A DNA stretch of 64,000 bases from Mesorhizobium sp. B2-7-1 (GTDB taxonomy: Bacteria; Pseudomonadota; Alphaproteobacteria; Rhizobiales; Rhizobiaceae), in contig NZ_VFUA01000018.1 in NCBI RefSeq assembly GCF_006440735.1, forward strand, positions 1 to 64,000, in the 5' to 3' direction. The notes below the pieces were generated by a model. It saw only the letters and a program-made list of their open reading frames with translations, ran no database searches and was not told the origin of the DNA. The first letter of the stretch is position 1, and each line of letters starts with the position of its first letter. Shown in pieces: positions 14,697-26,312 of this stretch. The position numbers and the translations under genes are program-made.

Positions 14697-15584
14697 TCAG
14701 GCGACCATCGCCAGCCGGCGCTTTCGTTCGTCGAGCGAGACGATCGCCAGGCCGCTGGCCATCACCAAAAGGATGCCGCAGACGGCGAGCGCGTTGGGAA
14801 ACTGCCCGAAGACCAGCAGGCCCGAGATGACCGCCCAGACGGTGAAGCAGTAATAGAAGGGCGCGACCGCGCTTGTCGGTCCGACCCGGTAGGCCATGAA
14901 GATGAAGAAATGGCCGAAGATCAGGAACAGGCCCGCTCCGGCGATCAGCAGCAGGTGGTGGCCTTGGGGCATTACCCATTGCTCGGAGACAAGATGCGCC
15001 GCGCCTGAGCCGACCAGCACCACCACGACCGCAGAGATGGCGACGATCATGCCTGGCACCTCGGCGCCCACCTTGCGGCCGGCAAGGTCGCGCACCGCCG
15101 CGAAGGCGGCGTTGCCGAGCGCCAGCAGCGCATAGACCGAAATGCCCTGCATGGTCGGCTGCGCCACCATGAGCGCCCCGACAAAGCCAAGGCCGATCAG
15201 CGCCATGCGCGTGGCGCCGATCTTTTCGCCGAACAGCATCGAGGACCCGACCAGCACGATGAGCGGCGTCACCTGCCCGAGCGCGGTGGAATCCGCGATC
15301 TGCATATTGGCCAAGGCGACGACATAGCAGAGGATCGCCAGGAGCTCGAACAGGTTGCGGCGCAGCACCTTGCGCTCGAAGAGCAACGGAACCTGCCTGG
15401 CATAGCCCAGCATCAGAAGCAGCGGCACACCCCACAGCATCGCGGCAGCACCGCGCAGCAAGAGCACTTCATAAGGCGGCAGCCCGGTGGTCGCTAGCTT
15501 CATCATCGTGTCGTTGACGAGGTAGGCCCCCGTCGAGACGATCATGAACAGCGGACCACGGATATTGGATGGAATGAACTGCAT
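14697..15584 (-). CDS. DMT superfamily (EamA) transporter
   Basis: A 295-aa inner-membrane permease with about ten helices in two EamA repeats, the first helix near residues 9-28 and the second repeat beginning after the hinge VRDLAGRKVGAEVPG at about residue 165. The repeat-end motif PLIVLVGSSMLFGEKIG is present. These proteins export or import small metabolites; the substrate is unknown. It is a single gene, convergent with the GlsB gene. Confidence 0.85.
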   Translation of the reverse strand: MQFIPSNIRGPLFMIVSTGAYLVNDTMMKLATTGLPPYEVLLLRGAAAMLWGVPLLLMLGYARQVPLLFERKVLRRNLFELLAILCYVVALANMQIADSTALGQVTPLIVLVGSSMLFGEKIGATRMALIGLGFVGALMVAQPTMQGISVYALLALGNAAFAAVRDLAGRKVGAEVPGMIVAISAVVVVLVGSGAAHLVSEQWVMPQGHHLLLIAGAGLFLIFGHFFIFMAYRVGPTSAVAPFYYCFTVWAVISGLLVFGQFPNALAVCGILLVMASGLAIVSLDERKRRLAMVA

Positions 15585-15732
15585 CCGCCGACCAAATCAG
15601 AGCGGCGTCGCGGCGGCAATGGGCCAGCCCGGAGGCTTTGATTTTACGCTCGGCACCCCTATATCCCCGCCATATCCCCCTGAAATCGACCGTTGGTCCG
15701 GGTCGAGCGGGAATCCGCTCAGCCACAAGGCA

Positions 15733-15761
15733 CTTGTGTTTTTCGGCCGTTGTCGCTAATC
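15733..15761 (+). promoter_or_regulatory. Probable housekeeping promoter of tuf
   Basis: CTTGTG (15733-15738), a 17-bp spacer and CTAATC (15756-15761) fit the alphaproteobacterial housekeeping consensus (CTTGAC, CTATAT) loosely. It is the best match in the 227-bp gap and sits 50 bp before the tuf ATG. Confidence 0.45.
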
Positions 15762-15811
15762 GCCCCGCATTCGACTGAACTGAAGGTCAAGGCCGTCCAA
15801 GGAAAGAGACT

Positions 15812-16987
<1,176 letters not shown>

Positions 16988-17055
16988 TTGGACTGAAACC
17001 GATCTGTCGCGGGCGCGGTAGTTGCCCGCGCCGCGCCAGAACAAGGAATTGACGC

Positions 17056-17364
17056 ATGAACGGACAGAATATCCGCATCCGCCTTAAAGCGTTTGACCAC
17101 CGGGTGCTCGACGCCTCGACGCGCGAAATCGTGTCGACCGCCAAGCGCACCGGCGCCAACGTCCGCGGCCCCATCCCGCTGCCGACGCGGATCGAAAAAT
17201 TCACGGTCAACCGGTCGCCCCACGTCGACAAGAAGAGCCGCGAGCAGTTCGAGATGCGCACGCACAAGCGTCTGCTCGACATCGTCGATCCGACTCCGCA
17301 GACGGTCGATGCTTTGATGAAGCTCGATCTGGCCGCCGGTGTCGACGTCGAGATCAAGCTCTAG
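17056..17364 (+). CDS. rpsJ: 30S ribosomal protein S10 (uS10, NusE)
   Basis: 102 aa, full length, beginning [18 protein letters not shown] and carrying the tRNA-binding-loop sequence [20 protein letters not shown]. It sits in the 30S head and, as NusE, joins the transcription antitermination complex. First gene of the S10 operon. The 93-bp gap to rplC contains two partial direct repeats and a small hairpin. Confidence 0.97.
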   Translation: MNGQNIRIRLKAFDHRVLDASTREIVSTAKRTGANVRGPIPLPTRIEKFTVNRSPHVDKKSREQFEMRTHKRLLDIVDPTPQTVDALMKLDLAAGVDVEIKL

Positions 17365-17457
17365 GGAACAAGAGGGCGGGGCGACCCGGAACTCTGAAGG
17401 AACAAGAGGCGTGGAGGGGCGATAGCCCCGACAGGGAACTCTAAAGGAATTGAACCG

Positions 17458-18174
17458 ATGCGTTCAGGTGTGATTGCAAAGAAGGTGGGAATGACCCGCA
17501 TCTACAACGATGCCGGGGAACACGTTCCCGTCACCGTTCTCCAGATGGAGAACTGCCAGGTCGTGGCCCAGCGCACGCAGGAGAAGAACGGCTACACCGC
17601 CGTCCAGCTCGGCGTTGGCCTTGCCAAGGTGAAGAACACGTCGAAGGCGATGCGCGGCCATTTCGCCGCCGCTTCCGTCGAGCCCAAGGCCAAGGTCGCG
17701 GAGTTCCGCGTCTCCGCCGACAACATGATCGACGTCGGCGCCGAGCTGACCGTCGAGCATTTCGTCGCCGGCCAGAAGGTCGACGTCACCGGCACCTCGA
17801 CCGGCAAGGGTTTCCAGGGCGTGATCAAGCGGCACCACATGGGTGGCGGCCGTGCGACCCACGGTAACTCGGTCTCGCACCGCACGCACGGCTCGACCGG
17901 TCAGCGCCAGGACCCCGGCAAGGTGTTCAAGGGCAAGAAGATGGCCGGCCACATGGGCGACACCCGCGTGACCACGCAGAACGTCGAGGTCGTCTCGACC
18001 GATGCCGATCGCGGCCTGATCCTGATCCGCGGCGCGGTTCCCGGCGTCAAGGGCGCCTGGATCCTGGTTCGCGACGCCGCCAAGGTTGCGCTGCCGGCCA
18101 ATGCGCCGAAGCCTGCCGCGATCCGCGCCGCTGCCGCCAAGAACGAAGCCCCGGCCACTGAGGGAGCCGAATAA
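17458..18174 (+). CDS. rplC: 50S ribosomal protein L3 (uL3)
   Basis: 238 aa, longer than the E. coli protein because of an Ala-, Lys- and Pro-rich C-terminal tail of about 25 residues ([20 protein letters not shown]). Core motifs are intact, including [19 protein letters not shown] and the conserved Gln in [18 protein letters not shown], the usual site of PrmB methylation. Assembly-initiating large-subunit protein. Its TAA overlaps the rplD start (TAATG). Confidence 0.97.
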   Translation: MRSGVIAKKVGMTRIYNDAGEHVPVTVLQMENCQVVAQRTQEKNGYTAVQLGVGLAKVKNTSKAMRGHFAAASVEPKAKVAEFRVSADNMIDVGAELTVEHFVAGQKVDVTGTSTGKGFQGVIKRHHMGGGRATHGNSVSHRTHGSTGQRQDPGKVFKGKKMAGHMGDTRVTTQNVEVVSTDADRGLILIRGAVPGVKGAWILVRDAAKVALPANAPKPAAIRAAAAKNEAPATEGAE

Positions 18175-18794
18175 TGGATCTCAAGATCACAACGCTGGGC
18201 GGCAAGGACGCCGGCAAGGTGAAACTCTCCGAGGAGATTTTCGGCCTTGATCCGCGCGAGGACATCCTGCAGCGCGTCGTGCGCTGGCAGCTCGCCAAGA
18301 AGCAGCAGGGCACGCACAAGGCCAAGGGCCGCGCCGAGATCGCGCGCACCGGCGCCAAGATGTACAAGCAGAAGGGTACGGGCCGCGCCCGTCACCACTC
18401 GGCTCGCGCTCCGCAGTTCCGCGGCGGTGGCAAGGCGCACGGCCCGGTCGTTCGCAGCCATGAGCACGAACTGCCGAAGAAGGTCCGCGCCCTCGGCTTG
18501 AAGCATGCTCTGTCGGCCAAGGCCAAGAGCGCTTCCATCATCGTCATCGACGAGCTGAAGCTCGCCGAGGCCAAGACCAAGACGCTGGCGGCGAACCTCG
18601 AGACGCTGGGGCTGACCAACGCCCTGGTGATCGGCGGCGCCGAGCTCGACCAGAACTTCAAGCTGGCGGCGACCAACATCCCGAACATCGACGTGCTGCC
18701 CATCCAGGGCATCAACGTCTACGACATTCTGCGCCGCGGCACGCTGGTCCTTTCCAAGGCCGCCGTCGAGGCTCTCGAGGAGCGCTTCAAATGA
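18174..18794 (+). CDS. rplD: 50S ribosomal protein L4 (uL4)
   Basis: 206 aa. The extended loop that lines the exit tunnel is clear ([28 protein letters not shown]; about residues 60-90), followed by the globular alpha/beta domain. The ATG overlaps the rplC stop by one base, so translation is coupled. In enterobacteria L4 regulates its own operon; whether that happens here cannot be seen. Confidence 0.97.
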   Translation: MDLKITTLGGKDAGKVKLSEEIFGLDPREDILQRVVRWQLAKKQQGTHKAKGRAEIARTGAKMYKQKGTGRARHHSARAPQFRGGGKAHGPVVRSHEHELPKKVRALGLKHALSAKAKSASIIVIDELKLAEAKTKTLAANLETLGLTNALVIGGAELDQNFKLAATNIPNIDVLPIQGINVYDILRRGTLVLSKAAVEALEERFK

Positions 18795-19084
18795 CCGACC
18801 TTCGTCATTACGACGTGATCGTCTCGCCGGCGATCACCGAAAAGTCGACCATGGCTTCCGAGCAGAACCAGGTCGTCTTCAACGTCGCCAAGAAGGCGTC
18901 GAAGCCGGAAATCAAGGCAGCCGTGGAAGCTCTCTTCGGCGTCAAGGTGACGGCTGTGAACACGCTCGTCCGCAAGGGCAAGATCAAGCGCTTCCGCGGC
19001 ACCGTTGGCCGCCAGGGCGACGTCAAGAAGGCGGTTGTGACGCTGGCCGACGGCCAGTCGATCGACGTCGCGACGGGTCTCTGA
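18791..19084 (+). CDS. rplW: 50S ribosomal protein L23 (uL23)
   Basis: 97 aa, beginning [18 protein letters not shown], with the tunnel-exit loop region [20 protein letters not shown]. It forms the docking site for trigger factor and SRP. It overlaps the rplD stop by 4 bp (ATGA). Confidence 0.97.
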   Translation: MTDLRHYDVIVSPAITEKSTMASEQNQVVFNVAKKASKPEIKAAVEALFGVKVTAVNTLVRKGKIKRFRGTVGRQGDVKKAVVTLADGQSIDVATGL

Positions 19085-19106
19085 GCAAGGCCGCGAGGAC
19101 AGGACA

Positions 19107-19940
19107 ATGGCACTTAAGAAATTCAACCCGGTAACGCCGAGCACCCGCCAGCTGGTCATCGTCGACCGCTCGGGCCTCTACAAGGGCAAGCCCGTCAAGG
19201 GCCTGACCGAAGGCCTGACCAAGTCGGGCGGCCGCAACAATTACGGCCGCATCACGGCCCGCTTCATCGGCGGCGGTCACAAGCGTTCGTACCGCATCAT
19301 CGACTTCAAGCGTAAGAAGTACGACGTCGTCGGCACGGTCGAGCGTATCGAATACGATCCGAACCGCACCGCTTTCATCGCGCTGATCAAGTACGACGAC
19401 GGCGAGCTGTCCTACATCCTGGCCCCGCAGCGCCTTGCTGCCGGCGACAAGATCGTGGCCGGCGAAGCGGTCGACGTGAAGCCGGGCAACGCGATGCCGC
19501 TGGCCTCGATGCCGGTCGGAACGATCGTCCACAACATCGAGCTGAAGCCGGGCAAGGGTGGCCAGGTCGCCCGTTCGGCTGGCGGTTACGCCCAGCTCGT
19601 CGGCCGCGACCAGGGCATGGCGATCCTGCGCCTCAACTCGGGTGAGCAGCGCGTCGTGCACGGTTCCTGCATGGCCACCGTGGGTGCCGTGTCAAATCCC
19701 GACCACGGCAACATCAACGACGGCAAGGCCGGTCGTACCGTATGGCGCGGCAAGCGTCCGCACAATCGCGGCGTGACCATGAATCCGGTCGACCATCCGC
19801 ATGGCGGCGGCGAAGGCCGCACCTCGGGTGGCCGTCATCCGGTTTCGCCCTGGGGCAAGCCGACCAAGGGCAAGAAGACGCGGTCCAACAAGGCGACCGA
19901 CAAGTTCATCCTGCGCTCGCGTCATCAGCGCAAGAGCTAA
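19107..19940 (+). CDS. rplB: 50S ribosomal protein L2 (uL2)
   Basis: 277 aa. It carries the RNA-binding domain and the conserved catalytic-centre-proximal loop [20 protein letters not shown] with the essential His. The C-terminus is a Lys/Arg-rich tail ([20 protein letters not shown]). Needed for subunit association and peptidyl transfer. AGGACA precedes the ATG. Confidence 0.97.
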   Translation: MALKKFNPVTPSTRQLVIVDRSGLYKGKPVKGLTEGLTKSGGRNNYGRITARFIGGGHKRSYRIIDFKRKKYDVVGTVERIEYDPNRTAFIALIKYDDGELSYILAPQRLAAGDKIVAGEAVDVKPGNAMPLASMPVGTIVHNIELKPGKGGQVARSAGGYAQLVGRDQGMAILRLNSGEQRVVHGSCMATVGAVSNPDHGNINDGKAGRTVWRGKRPHNRGVTMNPVDHPHGGGEGRTSGGRHPVSPWGKPTKGKKTRSNKATDKFILRSRHQRKS

Positions 19941-19956
19941 GAAGAGGTAACGCCAA

Positions 19957-20235
19957 GTGACTCGTTCGATTTGGAAAGGCCCCTTCATCGACGGCTACCT
20001 TCTCAAGAAGGTGGACAAGGTTCGTGAAGGTGGTCGCAATGAGGTGATCAAGATGTGGAGCCGTCGCTCCACCATCCTGCCGCAGTTCGTCGGCCTCACC
20101 TTCGGTGTCTACAACGGCCAGAAGCACGTCCCGGTCTCGGTGAACGAGGACATGGTCGGCCACAAGTTCGGTGAATTCGCTCCGACCCGGACCTATTACG
20201 GTCATGGCGCGGATAAGAAGGCGAAGAGGAAATAA
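19957..20235 (+). CDS. rpsS: 30S ribosomal protein S19 (uS19)
   Basis: 92 aa, starting with GTG and AAGAGGTAA upstream; [38 protein letters not shown] and [20 protein letters not shown] are typical. It binds in the 30S head with S13. Followed 2 bp later by rplV. Confidence 0.97.
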   Translation: MTRSIWKGPFIDGYLLKKVDKVREGGRNEVIKMWSRRSTILPQFVGLTFGVYNGQKHVPVSVNEDMVGHKFGEFAPTRTYYGHGADKKAKRK

Positions 20236-20237
20236 TC

Positions 20238-20627
20238 ATGGGCAAGGCCAAAGCTCCGCGCAGGCTTGCTGATAACGAGGCGCGTGCCGTTCTGCGCACG
20301 ATCCGTATCAGCCCGCAGAAGCTGAACCTGGTTGCCGCGCTGATCCGCGGCAAGAAGGTCGCGACAGCGCTTTCCGACCTCGAATTCTCGGCCAAGCGGA
20401 TTTCCGGCACGGTCAAGAAGACGCTGGAATCGGCGATCGCCAACGCGGAAAACAATCACGACCTCGACGTCGATGCGCTGGTCGTGGCGGAAGCCTATGT
20501 CGGCAAGTCGATCGTCATGAAGCGTTTCCACGCTCGTGGCCGCGGTCGCGCCAGCCGTATCGAAAAGCCGTTCTCGCACCTCACGATCGTCGTTCGTGAA
20601 GTCGAGGAAAAAGGGGAGGCCGCATAA
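20238..20627 (+). CDS. rplV: 50S ribosomal protein L22 (uL22)
   Basis: 129 aa. A globular domain ([20 protein letters not shown]) is followed by the beta-hairpin tip that reaches the exit tunnel ([20 protein letters not shown]), the site where macrolide-resistance changes occur in other bacteria. The last base of its stop is the first base of the rpsC ATG (TAATG). Confidence 0.97.
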   Translation: MGKAKAPRRLADNEARAVLRTIRISPQKLNLVAALIRGKKVATALSDLEFSAKRISGTVKKTLESAIANAENNHDLDVDALVVAEAYVGKSIVMKRFHARGRGRASRIEKPFSHLTIVVREVEEKGEAA

Positions 20628-21355
20628 TGGGCCAGAAAGTCAATCCGATCGGGCTGCGTCTCGGCATCAACCGTACCTGGGATTCGCGCTGGTTCGCGAA
20701 CACCGGCGAGTACGGCCTGCTGCTGCATGAAGACCTCAAGATCCGCAAGTATCTCGAGAAGGAGCTCAAGCAGGCCGCGATCTCCAAGGTCGTGATCGAG
20801 CGTCCGCACAAGAAGTGCCGCGTCACCATCCACGCAGCGCGTCCGGGCCTGATCATCGGCAAGAAGGGCGCCGACATCGAGAAGCTGCGCAAGAAGCTGA
20901 CCGAGATGACGAAGTCCGAAACGCACCTCAACATCGTTGAAGTGCGCAAGCCGGAAATCGACGCCACGCTGATCGCCCAGTCGATCGCCCAGCAGCTCGA
21001 GCGCCGCATCGCGTTCCGCCGCGCCATGAAGCGCGCCGTCCAGTCGGCCATGCGTCTCGGCGCCGAAGGCATCCGCATCAACTGCTCCGGCCGTCTCGGC
21101 GGCGCCGAAATCGCGCGCATGGAGTGGTACCGCGAAGGCCGCGTGCCGCTGCATACGCTGCGCGCCGATGTCGACTACGGCACGGCCGAGGCGAACACGG
21201 CCTACGGCATCTGCGGCGTCAAGGTGTGGGTGTTCAAGGGCGAGATCCTCGAGCACGACCCGATGGCCTCCGAGCGTCGCGCCACCGAAGGTGATGCCGC
21301 GCATGGCGGCGGCGGTGGTGAGCGCGAACGCGGCCGTCGTCGCGAGAACGCCTGA
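20627..21355 (+). CDS. rpsC: 30S ribosomal protein S3 (uS3)
   Basis: 242 aa. The N-terminal KH domain carries the GXXG loop ([15 protein letters not shown]), then the conserved C-terminal domain ([33 protein letters not shown]). A short Gly/Arg/Glu tail ([16 protein letters not shown]) ends it. Part of the mRNA entry channel and its helicase activity. Confidence 0.97.
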   Translation: MGQKVNPIGLRLGINRTWDSRWFANTGEYGLLLHEDLKIRKYLEKELKQAAISKVVIERPHKKCRVTIHAARPGLIIGKKGADIEKLRKKLTEMTKSETHLNIVEVRKPEIDATLIAQSIAQQLERRIAFRRAMKRAVQSAMRLGAEGIRINCSGRLGGAEIARMEWYREGRVPLHTLRADVDYGTAEANTAYGICGVKVWVFKGEILEHDPMASERRATEGDAAHGGGGGERERGRRRENA

Positions 21356-21382
21356 GACATTTGAGAATTTGGAGTTAGAACG

Positions 21383-21796
21383 ATGCTGCAGCCAAAGCGC
21401 ACAAAGTTCCGTAAGCAGTTCAAGGGCCGTATCCACGGTACCGCCAAGGGCGGCACCAATCTGGATTTCGGCGGTTTCGGACTGAAGGCGCTTGAGCCGA
21501 ACCGCGTCACCGCGCGTGAGATCGAGGCGGCCCGCCGCGCGATCACCCGCGAGATGAAGCGCGCCGGCCGCGTCTGGATCCGGGTGTTCCCGGACCTGCC
21601 GGTCACCTCGAAGCCGACCGAAGTCCGCATGGGTAAGGGCAAGGGCGCCGTCGACTATTGGGCGGCGCGCGTCAAGCCCGGCCGCATCATGTTCGAGATC
21701 GATGGCGTCAGCGAGGAGACCGCGCGTGAAGCGCTGCGTCTCGGCGCCGCCAAGCTCTCGGTCAAGACGCGCTTCGTGCAGCGCATCGCAGAATAA
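21383..21796 (+). CDS. rplP: 50S ribosomal protein L16 (uL16)
   Basis: 137 aa, beginning [18 protein letters not shown], with [24 protein letters not shown] and [19 protein letters not shown] segments. It lies near the A site and helps to accommodate aminoacyl-tRNA. Spaced 27 bp after rpsC and followed by rpmC. Confidence 0.97.
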   Translation: MLQPKRTKFRKQFKGRIHGTAKGGTNLDFGGFGLKALEPNRVTAREIEAARRAITREMKRAGRVWIRVFPDLPVTSKPTEVRMGKGKGAVDYWAARVKPGRIMFEIDGVSEETAREALRLGAAKLSVKTRFVQRIAE

Positions 21797-21808
21797 GGAC
21801 AGGCGATC

Positions 21809-22009
21809 ATGAAAGCCGAAGACATCCGGACAAAGACCCAGGATCAGCTGACCGACGACCTGGCAGCCCTCAAGAAGGAGCAGTTCAACCTGCGCTTCCA
21901 GAAGGCCACCGGCCAGCTCGAAAAGACCGCGCGCGTGAAGCAGGTCCGCAAGGACATCGCGCGCATCAAGACCATCGCCGCGGAAAAAGCCGCGGCCAAG
22001 AAGGCTTAA
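21809..22009 (+). CDS. rpmC: 50S ribosomal protein L29 (uL29)
   Basis: 66 aa, two-helix coiled protein ([40 protein letters not shown]) with an Ala/Lys tail. Located at the tunnel exit beside L23. It starts 12 bp after rplP. Confidence 0.96.
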   Translation: MKAEDIRTKTQDQLTDDLAALKKEQFNLRFQKATGQLEKTARVKQVRKDIARIKTIAAEKAAAKKA

Positions 22010-22020
22010 GGACGAGAACC

Positions 22021-22260
22021 ATGCCAAAGCGCATCCTGCAGGGCACCGTCGTCAGCGACAAGAACGAGAAGACGGTCGTGGTCAAGGTCGAGCGTCGCTT
22101 CACCCATCCGGTGATGAAGAAGACCGTGCGTATGACCAAGAAGTACAAGGCGCACGACGAGAACAACGCCCACAAGGTCGGCGACCAGGTGTTCATCCAG
22201 GAATCGAAGCCGATTTCGAAGGATAAGCGCTGGGTTGTCGTCTCTTCGGATCAGGGTTGA
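22021..22260 (+). CDS. rpsQ: 30S ribosomal protein S17 (uS17)
   Basis: 79 aa OB-fold protein, [20 protein letters not shown] at the start and [20 protein letters not shown] in the loop. Binds 16S rRNA early in assembly. Followed by an 83-bp spacer before rplN, in which only a short GC-rich stretch was seen. Confidence 0.97.
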   Translation: MPKRILQGTVVSDKNEKTVVVKVERRFTHPVMKKTVRMTKKYKAHDENNAHKVGDQVFIQESKPISKDKRWVVVSSDQG

Positions 22261-22343
22261 TCCGGGCGAACGAACCGAATTTTGGACAGACCGGGGAGGG
22301 GTGAAAGCACCCGTCCCGATAGAAGAGAAGAAGGCGGCCAGTC

Positions 22344-22712
22344 ATGATTCAGATGCAAACAAACCTCGACGTCGCGGACAATTCCGGCGCCCGTCGTGTC
22401 ATGTGCATCAAGGTGCTGGGCGGCTCGAAGCGGAAGTATGCCTCCGTCGGCGACATCATCGTGGTGTCGATCAAGGAAGCCATTCCGCGCGGCCGCGGTA
22501 AGAAGGGCGATGTGATGAAGGCGGTCGTGGTTCGCACGGCCAAGGACATCCGCCGCCCGGACGGCAGCGTGATCCGTTTCGACAAGAACGCGGCCGTTCT
22601 CGTCGACAATAAGAAAGAGCCGATCGGCACCCGCATCTTCGGACCGGTTCCGCGCGAGTTGCGCGCCAAGAACCACATGAAGATCATCTCGCTCGCGCCT
22701 GAAGTGCTGTAA
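22344..22712 (+). CDS. rplN: 50S ribosomal protein L14 (uL14)
   Basis: 122 aa, standard length; [20 protein letters not shown], then [20 protein letters not shown] and the C-terminal [19 protein letters not shown]. It forms an intersubunit bridge and the RsfS docking site. It corresponds to the usual start of the spc operon, but no separate promoter could be identified. Confidence 0.97.
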   Translation: MIQMQTNLDVADNSGARRVMCIKVLGGSKRKYASVGDIIVVSIKEAIPRGRGKKGDVMKAVVVRTAKDIRRPDGSVIRFDKNAAVLVDNKKEPIGTRIFGPVPRELRAKNHMKIISLAPEVL

Positions 22713-22724
22713 GGAGCCGGACCA

Positions 22725-23039
22725 ATGCAAAAGATCAAAAAAGGCGACAAGGTCGTCGTGCTTGCCGGCAAGGACAAGGGCCGTTCGGGCGAAGTCCTGT
22801 CGGTGCAGCCGAAGGAAGATACCGCGGTCGTCCGCGGCGTGAACCTCATTCGCCGTCACCAGAAGCAGACCCAGTCCCAAGAGGGCGGGATCATCACCAA
22901 GGAAGCGCCGATCCACCTGTCGAATATCGCGCTGGCCGACCCCAAGGATGGCAAGCCGACCCGCGTCGGCTTCACCGTCCAGAAGGACGGCAAGAAGGTG
23001 CGCGTCGCCAAGCGTTCGGGAGAAGTCATCAATGGCTAA
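22725..23039 (+). CDS. rplX: 50S ribosomal protein L24 (uL24)
   Basis: 104 aa with the KOW motif near the N-terminus ([20 protein letters not shown]). Assembly-initiating protein near the exit tunnel. Its last 8 bases overlap the rplE start. Confidence 0.97.
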   Translation: MQKIKKGDKVVVLAGKDKGRSGEVLSVQPKEDTAVVRGVNLIRRHQKQTQSQEGGIITKEAPIHLSNIALADPKDGKPTRVGFTVQKDGKKVRVAKRSGEVING

Positions 23040-23610
23040 GTCTGAAACCAAGCAGGCAACTGCCAAGAACGAGCCGCGCCTCAAGAAGGTCTACAACGAG
23101 ACTATCCGCAAGGCGATGCAGGAGCAGTTCGGCTACGACAACGACATGCAGGTTCCGCGCATCGACAAGATCGTGCTGAACATGGGTGTCGGCGAAGCGA
23201 CCGGCGATTCCAAGAAGCCTGCGGTCGCGGCCGAAGATCTCGCGATGATCGCCGGCCAGAAGGCCGTCGTCACCCGTGCCCGCAACTCGATTGCCGGCTT
23301 CAAGGTGCGCGAGAATATGCCGATCGGCGCTAAGGTCACGCTGCGCAAGGAACGCATGTACGAGTTCCTCGACCGCCTCGTGAACATCGCGCTGCCGCGC
23401 GTTCGCGACTTCCGCGGACTGAACCCGAAGAGCTTTGACGGCCGTGGCAACTACGCCATGGGCATCAAGGAACACATCGTGTTCCCGGAGATCAACTACG
23501 ACAAGGTTGATCAGGTCTGGGGCATGGACGTCATCGTTTGTACGACGGCGAAGACGGACGACGAGGCCAGAGCACTGCTCAAGGCCTTCAACTTCCCCTT
23601 CCGCCAGTAA
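23032..23610 (+). CDS. rplE: 50S ribosomal protein L5 (uL5)
   Basis: 192 aa, about 13 longer than in E. coli because of a basic N-terminal extension ([18 protein letters not shown]). The 5S rRNA-binding core is intact ([57 protein letters not shown]). The frame is open further upstream, but ATG 23032, overlapping rplX by 8 bp, gives the family N-terminus. Confidence 0.97.
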   Translation: MAKSETKQATAKNEPRLKKVYNETIRKAMQEQFGYDNDMQVPRIDKIVLNMGVGEATGDSKKPAVAAEDLAMIAGQKAVVTRARNSIAGFKVRENMPIGAKVTLRKERMYEFLDRLVNIALPRVRDFRGLNPKSFDGRGNYAMGIKEHIVFPEINYDKVDQVWGMDVIVCTTAKTDDEARALLKAFNFPFRQ

Positions 23611-23636
23611 CGGCAGCGAAAAAGGAACAATCTGAA

Positions 23637-23942
23637 ATGGCAAAGACCAGCTCAGTCGAGAAGAACAACCGGCGCCGCAAGCTCGCCGACCAGTACGCCG
23701 CCAAGCGCACGGCGCTCAAGGCCATCATCATGGATCAGTCCAAGCCGATGGAAGAGCGTTTCCGCGCCCAGTTGAAGCTGTCGGCGCTGCCGCGCAACTC
23801 GGCCAAGATCCGCATCCGTAACCGCTGCGAAGTCACCGGCCGTCCGCGCGCCTATTATCGCAAGCTGAAGCTTTCGCGTATCGCGCTTCGCGATCTGGGC
23901 AATACCGGCCAGATCCCGGGCCTGGTCAAGTCGAGCTGGTAA
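23637..23942 (+). CDS. rpsN: 30S ribosomal protein S14 (uS14, zinc-free form)
   Basis: 101 aa, the long form without the paired CXXC zinc motif: only one Cys in [20 protein letters not shown]. Head protein of the 30S subunit. It starts at 23637 behind AAAGGAACAA. Confidence 0.97.
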   Translation: MAKTSSVEKNNRRRKLADQYAAKRTALKAIIMDQSKPMEERFRAQLKLSALPRNSAKIRIRNRCEVTGRPRAYYRKLKLSRIALRDLGNTGQIPGLVKSSW

Positions 23943-23954
23943 GGAGACACTGAG

Positions 23955-24353
23955 ATGTCATTGAGCGATCCTCTCGGCGATATGCTGACCCGCATCCGCA
24001 ACGCCTATGGCCGCAAGAAGTCGAGCGTTTCGACTCCGGCTTCGCGTCTGCGCGCCCGCGTCCTCGAAGTGCTGAAGTCGGAAGGCTATATCCGCGACTA
24101 CAGCCAGACCGATTTCGAAAACGGCAAGTCGGAAATCGAGATCGAGCTGAAGTATTTCGACGGCGCTCCGGTCGTGCGCGAAATCGAGCGCGTCTCGAAG
24201 CCCGGCCGCCGCGTCTATGTCTCGGCCAAGTCGATCCCGCAGGTCGCCAACGGCCTCGGCATCGCCATCCTTTCGACGCCGAAGGGCGTCATGGCCGACC
24301 ATGAAGCGCGCGAGCAGAATGTCGGCGGCGAGATCCTCTGCCAGATCTTCTGA
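23955..24353 (+). CDS. rpsH: 30S ribosomal protein S8 (uS8)
   Basis: 132 aa; [20 protein letters not shown] at the start and [20 protein letters not shown] near the end. Central-domain 16S rRNA binder; in E. coli it represses the spc operon by binding its mRNA, which is unverified here. Followed by a 91-bp spacer. Confidence 0.97.
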   Translation: MSLSDPLGDMLTRIRNAYGRKKSSVSTPASRLRARVLEVLKSEGYIRDYSQTDFENGKSEIEIELKYFDGAPVVREIERVSKPGRRVYVSAKSIPQVANGLGIAILSTPKGVMADHEAREQNVGGEILCQIF

Positions 24354-24444
24354 TCCGGCATGAGATTGAATGAATGGGCTTCGGTTCTCGGGATCGCGCC
24401 CGGGAACTGGAACTTGAAACCAAAGAAGTGACGAGGACAACAAA

Positions 24445-24978
24445 ATGTCTCGTATCGGAAAGAAACCCGTTTCGCTGCCGCAGGGCGTGACCGCGACCGT
24501 CAACGGCCAGACCGTGACGGCGAAGGGCCCCAAGGGCGAGCTGAAGTTCGTGGTGAACGACGAAGTGCTGGTCAAGATGGAAGGCAGCGAGATCGCTGTC
24601 GAGCCGCGCGACCAGACCAAGGCGGCACGCTCCAAGTGGGGTATGTCGCGCACGCAGATCGTCAACATCCTGCAGGGCGTGAAGGACGGCTTCGAAAAGA
24701 AGCTCGAGATCACCGGCGTCGGCTATCGTGCGGCGTTGCAGGGCAAGAACCTGCAGCTCGCGCTGGGCTTCAGCCACGACGTGGTCTATGAGACGCCTCA
24801 GGGCATCACGATCACGGTGCCGAAGCCGACCGAAATCACGGTCTCGGGCATCGACAAGCAGCAGGTCGGCCAGGTCGCCGCCGAGATCCGCGAATATCGC
24901 GGTCCGGAGCCGTACAAGGGCAAGGGCGTGCGCTATGCCGACGAGCGCATCGTGCGCAAGGAAGGCAAGAAGAAGTAA
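24445..24978 (+). CDS. rplF: 50S ribosomal protein L6 (uL6)
   Basis: 177 aa, two repeated domains, starting [20 protein letters not shown] and ending with [20 protein letters not shown]. Located near the factor-binding stalk base. Confidence 0.97.
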   Translation: MSRIGKKPVSLPQGVTATVNGQTVTAKGPKGELKFVVNDEVLVKMEGSEIAVEPRDQTKAARSKWGMSRTQIVNILQGVKDGFEKKLEITGVGYRAALQGKNLQLALGFSHDVVYETPQGITITVPKPTEITVSGIDKQQVGQVAAEIREYRGPEPYKGKGVRYADERIVRKEGKKK

Positions 24979-25066
24979 GATTTACACAGCCGCGGGGAGC
25001 GGCCGCGGGAGGCCTGGCCTACCGCACAGGGTTGCCCCCGTTTTCCGAAGGCAAGGAACTGACATT

Positions 25067-25429
25067 ATGGCAAGCCCCAAAGAGACCATCCAGCGCCGCG
25101 CGCAGCGCGTCCGCCGCCAGTTGAAGAAGGTCGCCGGCACGCGGCCGCGGCTTTCGGTGCACCGCACCTCGAAGAACATCTACGTCCAGGTCATCGACGA
25201 TGCCAACGGCCACACGCTGGCCGCTGCTTCGACGCTCGAGAAGGACCTCAAGGGTTCGCTCAAGACCGGCGCCGACACCGCGGCCGCCGCTGCGGTCGGC
25301 AAGCTGATCGCCGAGCGCGCTTCGAAGGCCGGCGTCAAGGAAGTCGTCTTCGACCGCGGCCCGTACATCTACCACGGCCGCGTCAAGGCGCTGGCCGAAG
25401 CTGCCCGCGAAGGCGGCCTCAGCTTCTAA
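25067..25429 (+). CDS. rplR: 50S ribosomal protein L18 (uL18)
   Basis: 120 aa, 5S rRNA-binding protein with a basic N-terminal tail ([20 protein letters not shown]), the core [20 protein letters not shown], and the end [20 protein letters not shown]. The frame is open from 24728 inside rplF, but the ATG at 25067 behind AAGGAA is correct. Confidence 0.97.
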   Translation: MASPKETIQRRAQRVRRQLKKVAGTRPRLSVHRTSKNIYVQVIDDANGHTLAAASTLEKDLKGSLKTGADTAAAAAVGKLIAERASKAGVKEVVFDRGPYIYHGRVKALAEAAREGGLSF

Positions 25430-25503
25430 TTTCGCCGCTGATGACCCAAAGCGGCATCGGCAAACAGCAACCCGTGCTTCCGGAAAAGAACAAGGACTAG
25501 GAT

Positions 25504-26067
25504 ATGGCACAGGAACGTAGAGAAGGCGGTCGCGGCCGCGAACGCGAAGAGCGTGACGACGGCATGGTGGACAAGCTCGTCCACATCAACCGCGTCGCCA
25601 AGGTGGTGAAGGGTGGCCGTCGTTTCGGTTTTGCCGCTCTCGTCGTCGTCGGCGACCAGAAGGGCCGCGTCGGCTTCGGCCACGGCAAGGCGCGCGAAGT
25701 GCCGGAAGCGATCCGCAAGGCGACCGAGTCGGCCAAGCGCGACATGATCTTCGTGCCGTTGCGCTCGGGCCGCACGCTGCATCACGACGTCGAGGGCCGT
25801 TGGGGCGCCGGACGCGTTCTGTTGCGCGCCGCCAAGCAGGGTACCGGCATCATCGCCGGCGGTCCGATGCGCGCCGTCTTCGAGACGCTCGGCATGCATG
25901 ACGTGGTCGCCAAGTCGATGGGTTCGTCGAACCCCTACAACATGGTTCGCGCCACCTTCGACGCGCTGAAGAGCCAGATGCATCCGAAGGATGTGGCTGC
26001 CGCGCGCGGCATCAAGTACTCGACCCTTCAGGCCCGCCGCGGCACCGCCGTTGCGGCTGAAGAATAG
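25504..26067 (+). CDS. rpsE: 30S ribosomal protein S5 (uS5)
   Basis: 187 aa. A charged N-terminal tail is followed by the dsRBD-like domain ([37 protein letters not shown]) and the C-terminal domain ([20 protein letters not shown]). Works with S3 and S4 at the mRNA entry and in decoding fidelity. Confidence 0.97.
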   Translation: MAQERREGGRGREREERDDGMVDKLVHINRVAKVVKGGRRFGFAALVVVGDQKGRVGFGHGKAREVPEAIRKATESAKRDMIFVPLRSGRTLHHDVEGRWGAGRVLLRAAKQGTGIIAGGPMRAVFETLGMHDVVAKSMGSSNPYNMVRATFDALKSQMHPKDVAAARGIKYSTLQARRGTAVAAEE

Positions 26068-26092
26068 TCGACGCTGACCAGGGATTTCGACC

Positions 26093-26290
26093 ATGGCCAA
26101 GAAAGCTACCAAGACCATCACCGTCGAGCAGATCGGCTCGCCGATCCGCCGGCCGAAGGAGCAGCGCGCGACGCTGGTCGGCCTCGGCCTGAACAAGATG
26201 CACAAGCGGCGCACGCTGGAAGATACCCCTTCCGTGCGTGGCATGATCGCCGCCGTCCAGCACCTCGTCCGCGTCGTGGACGAGGCCTGA
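26093..26290 (+). CDS. rpmD: 50S ribosomal protein L30 (uL30)
   Basis: 65 aa, [20 protein letters not shown] followed by [20 protein letters not shown]. Small two-helix three-strand protein of the large subunit, 25 bp after rpsE. Confidence 0.96.
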   Translation: MAKKATKTITVEQIGSPIRRPKEQRATLVGLGLNKMHKRRTLEDTPSVRGMIAAVQHLVRVVDEA

Positions 26291-26312
26291 ACGGAAGCGC
26301 AGGAGAAGAATC

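Noticed and set aside
17012..17032. Terminator between tuf and rpsJ
   Set aside because: GGCGCGG/CCGCGCC hairpin has no T-run, and the gene order implies read-through; at most an attenuator or processing site.
17365..17420. Second sigma-EcfG promoter from GGAAC motifs in the rpsJ-rplC gap
   Set aside because: No CGTT at 16-17 bp; the nearest matches are CGTG and CGAT, and the GGAAC words belong to a local repeat.
20495..22027. Minus-strand open frame of 510 codons across rpsC-rpmC
   Set aside because: Antisense to five certain ribosomal genes; long only because of third-position GC bias.
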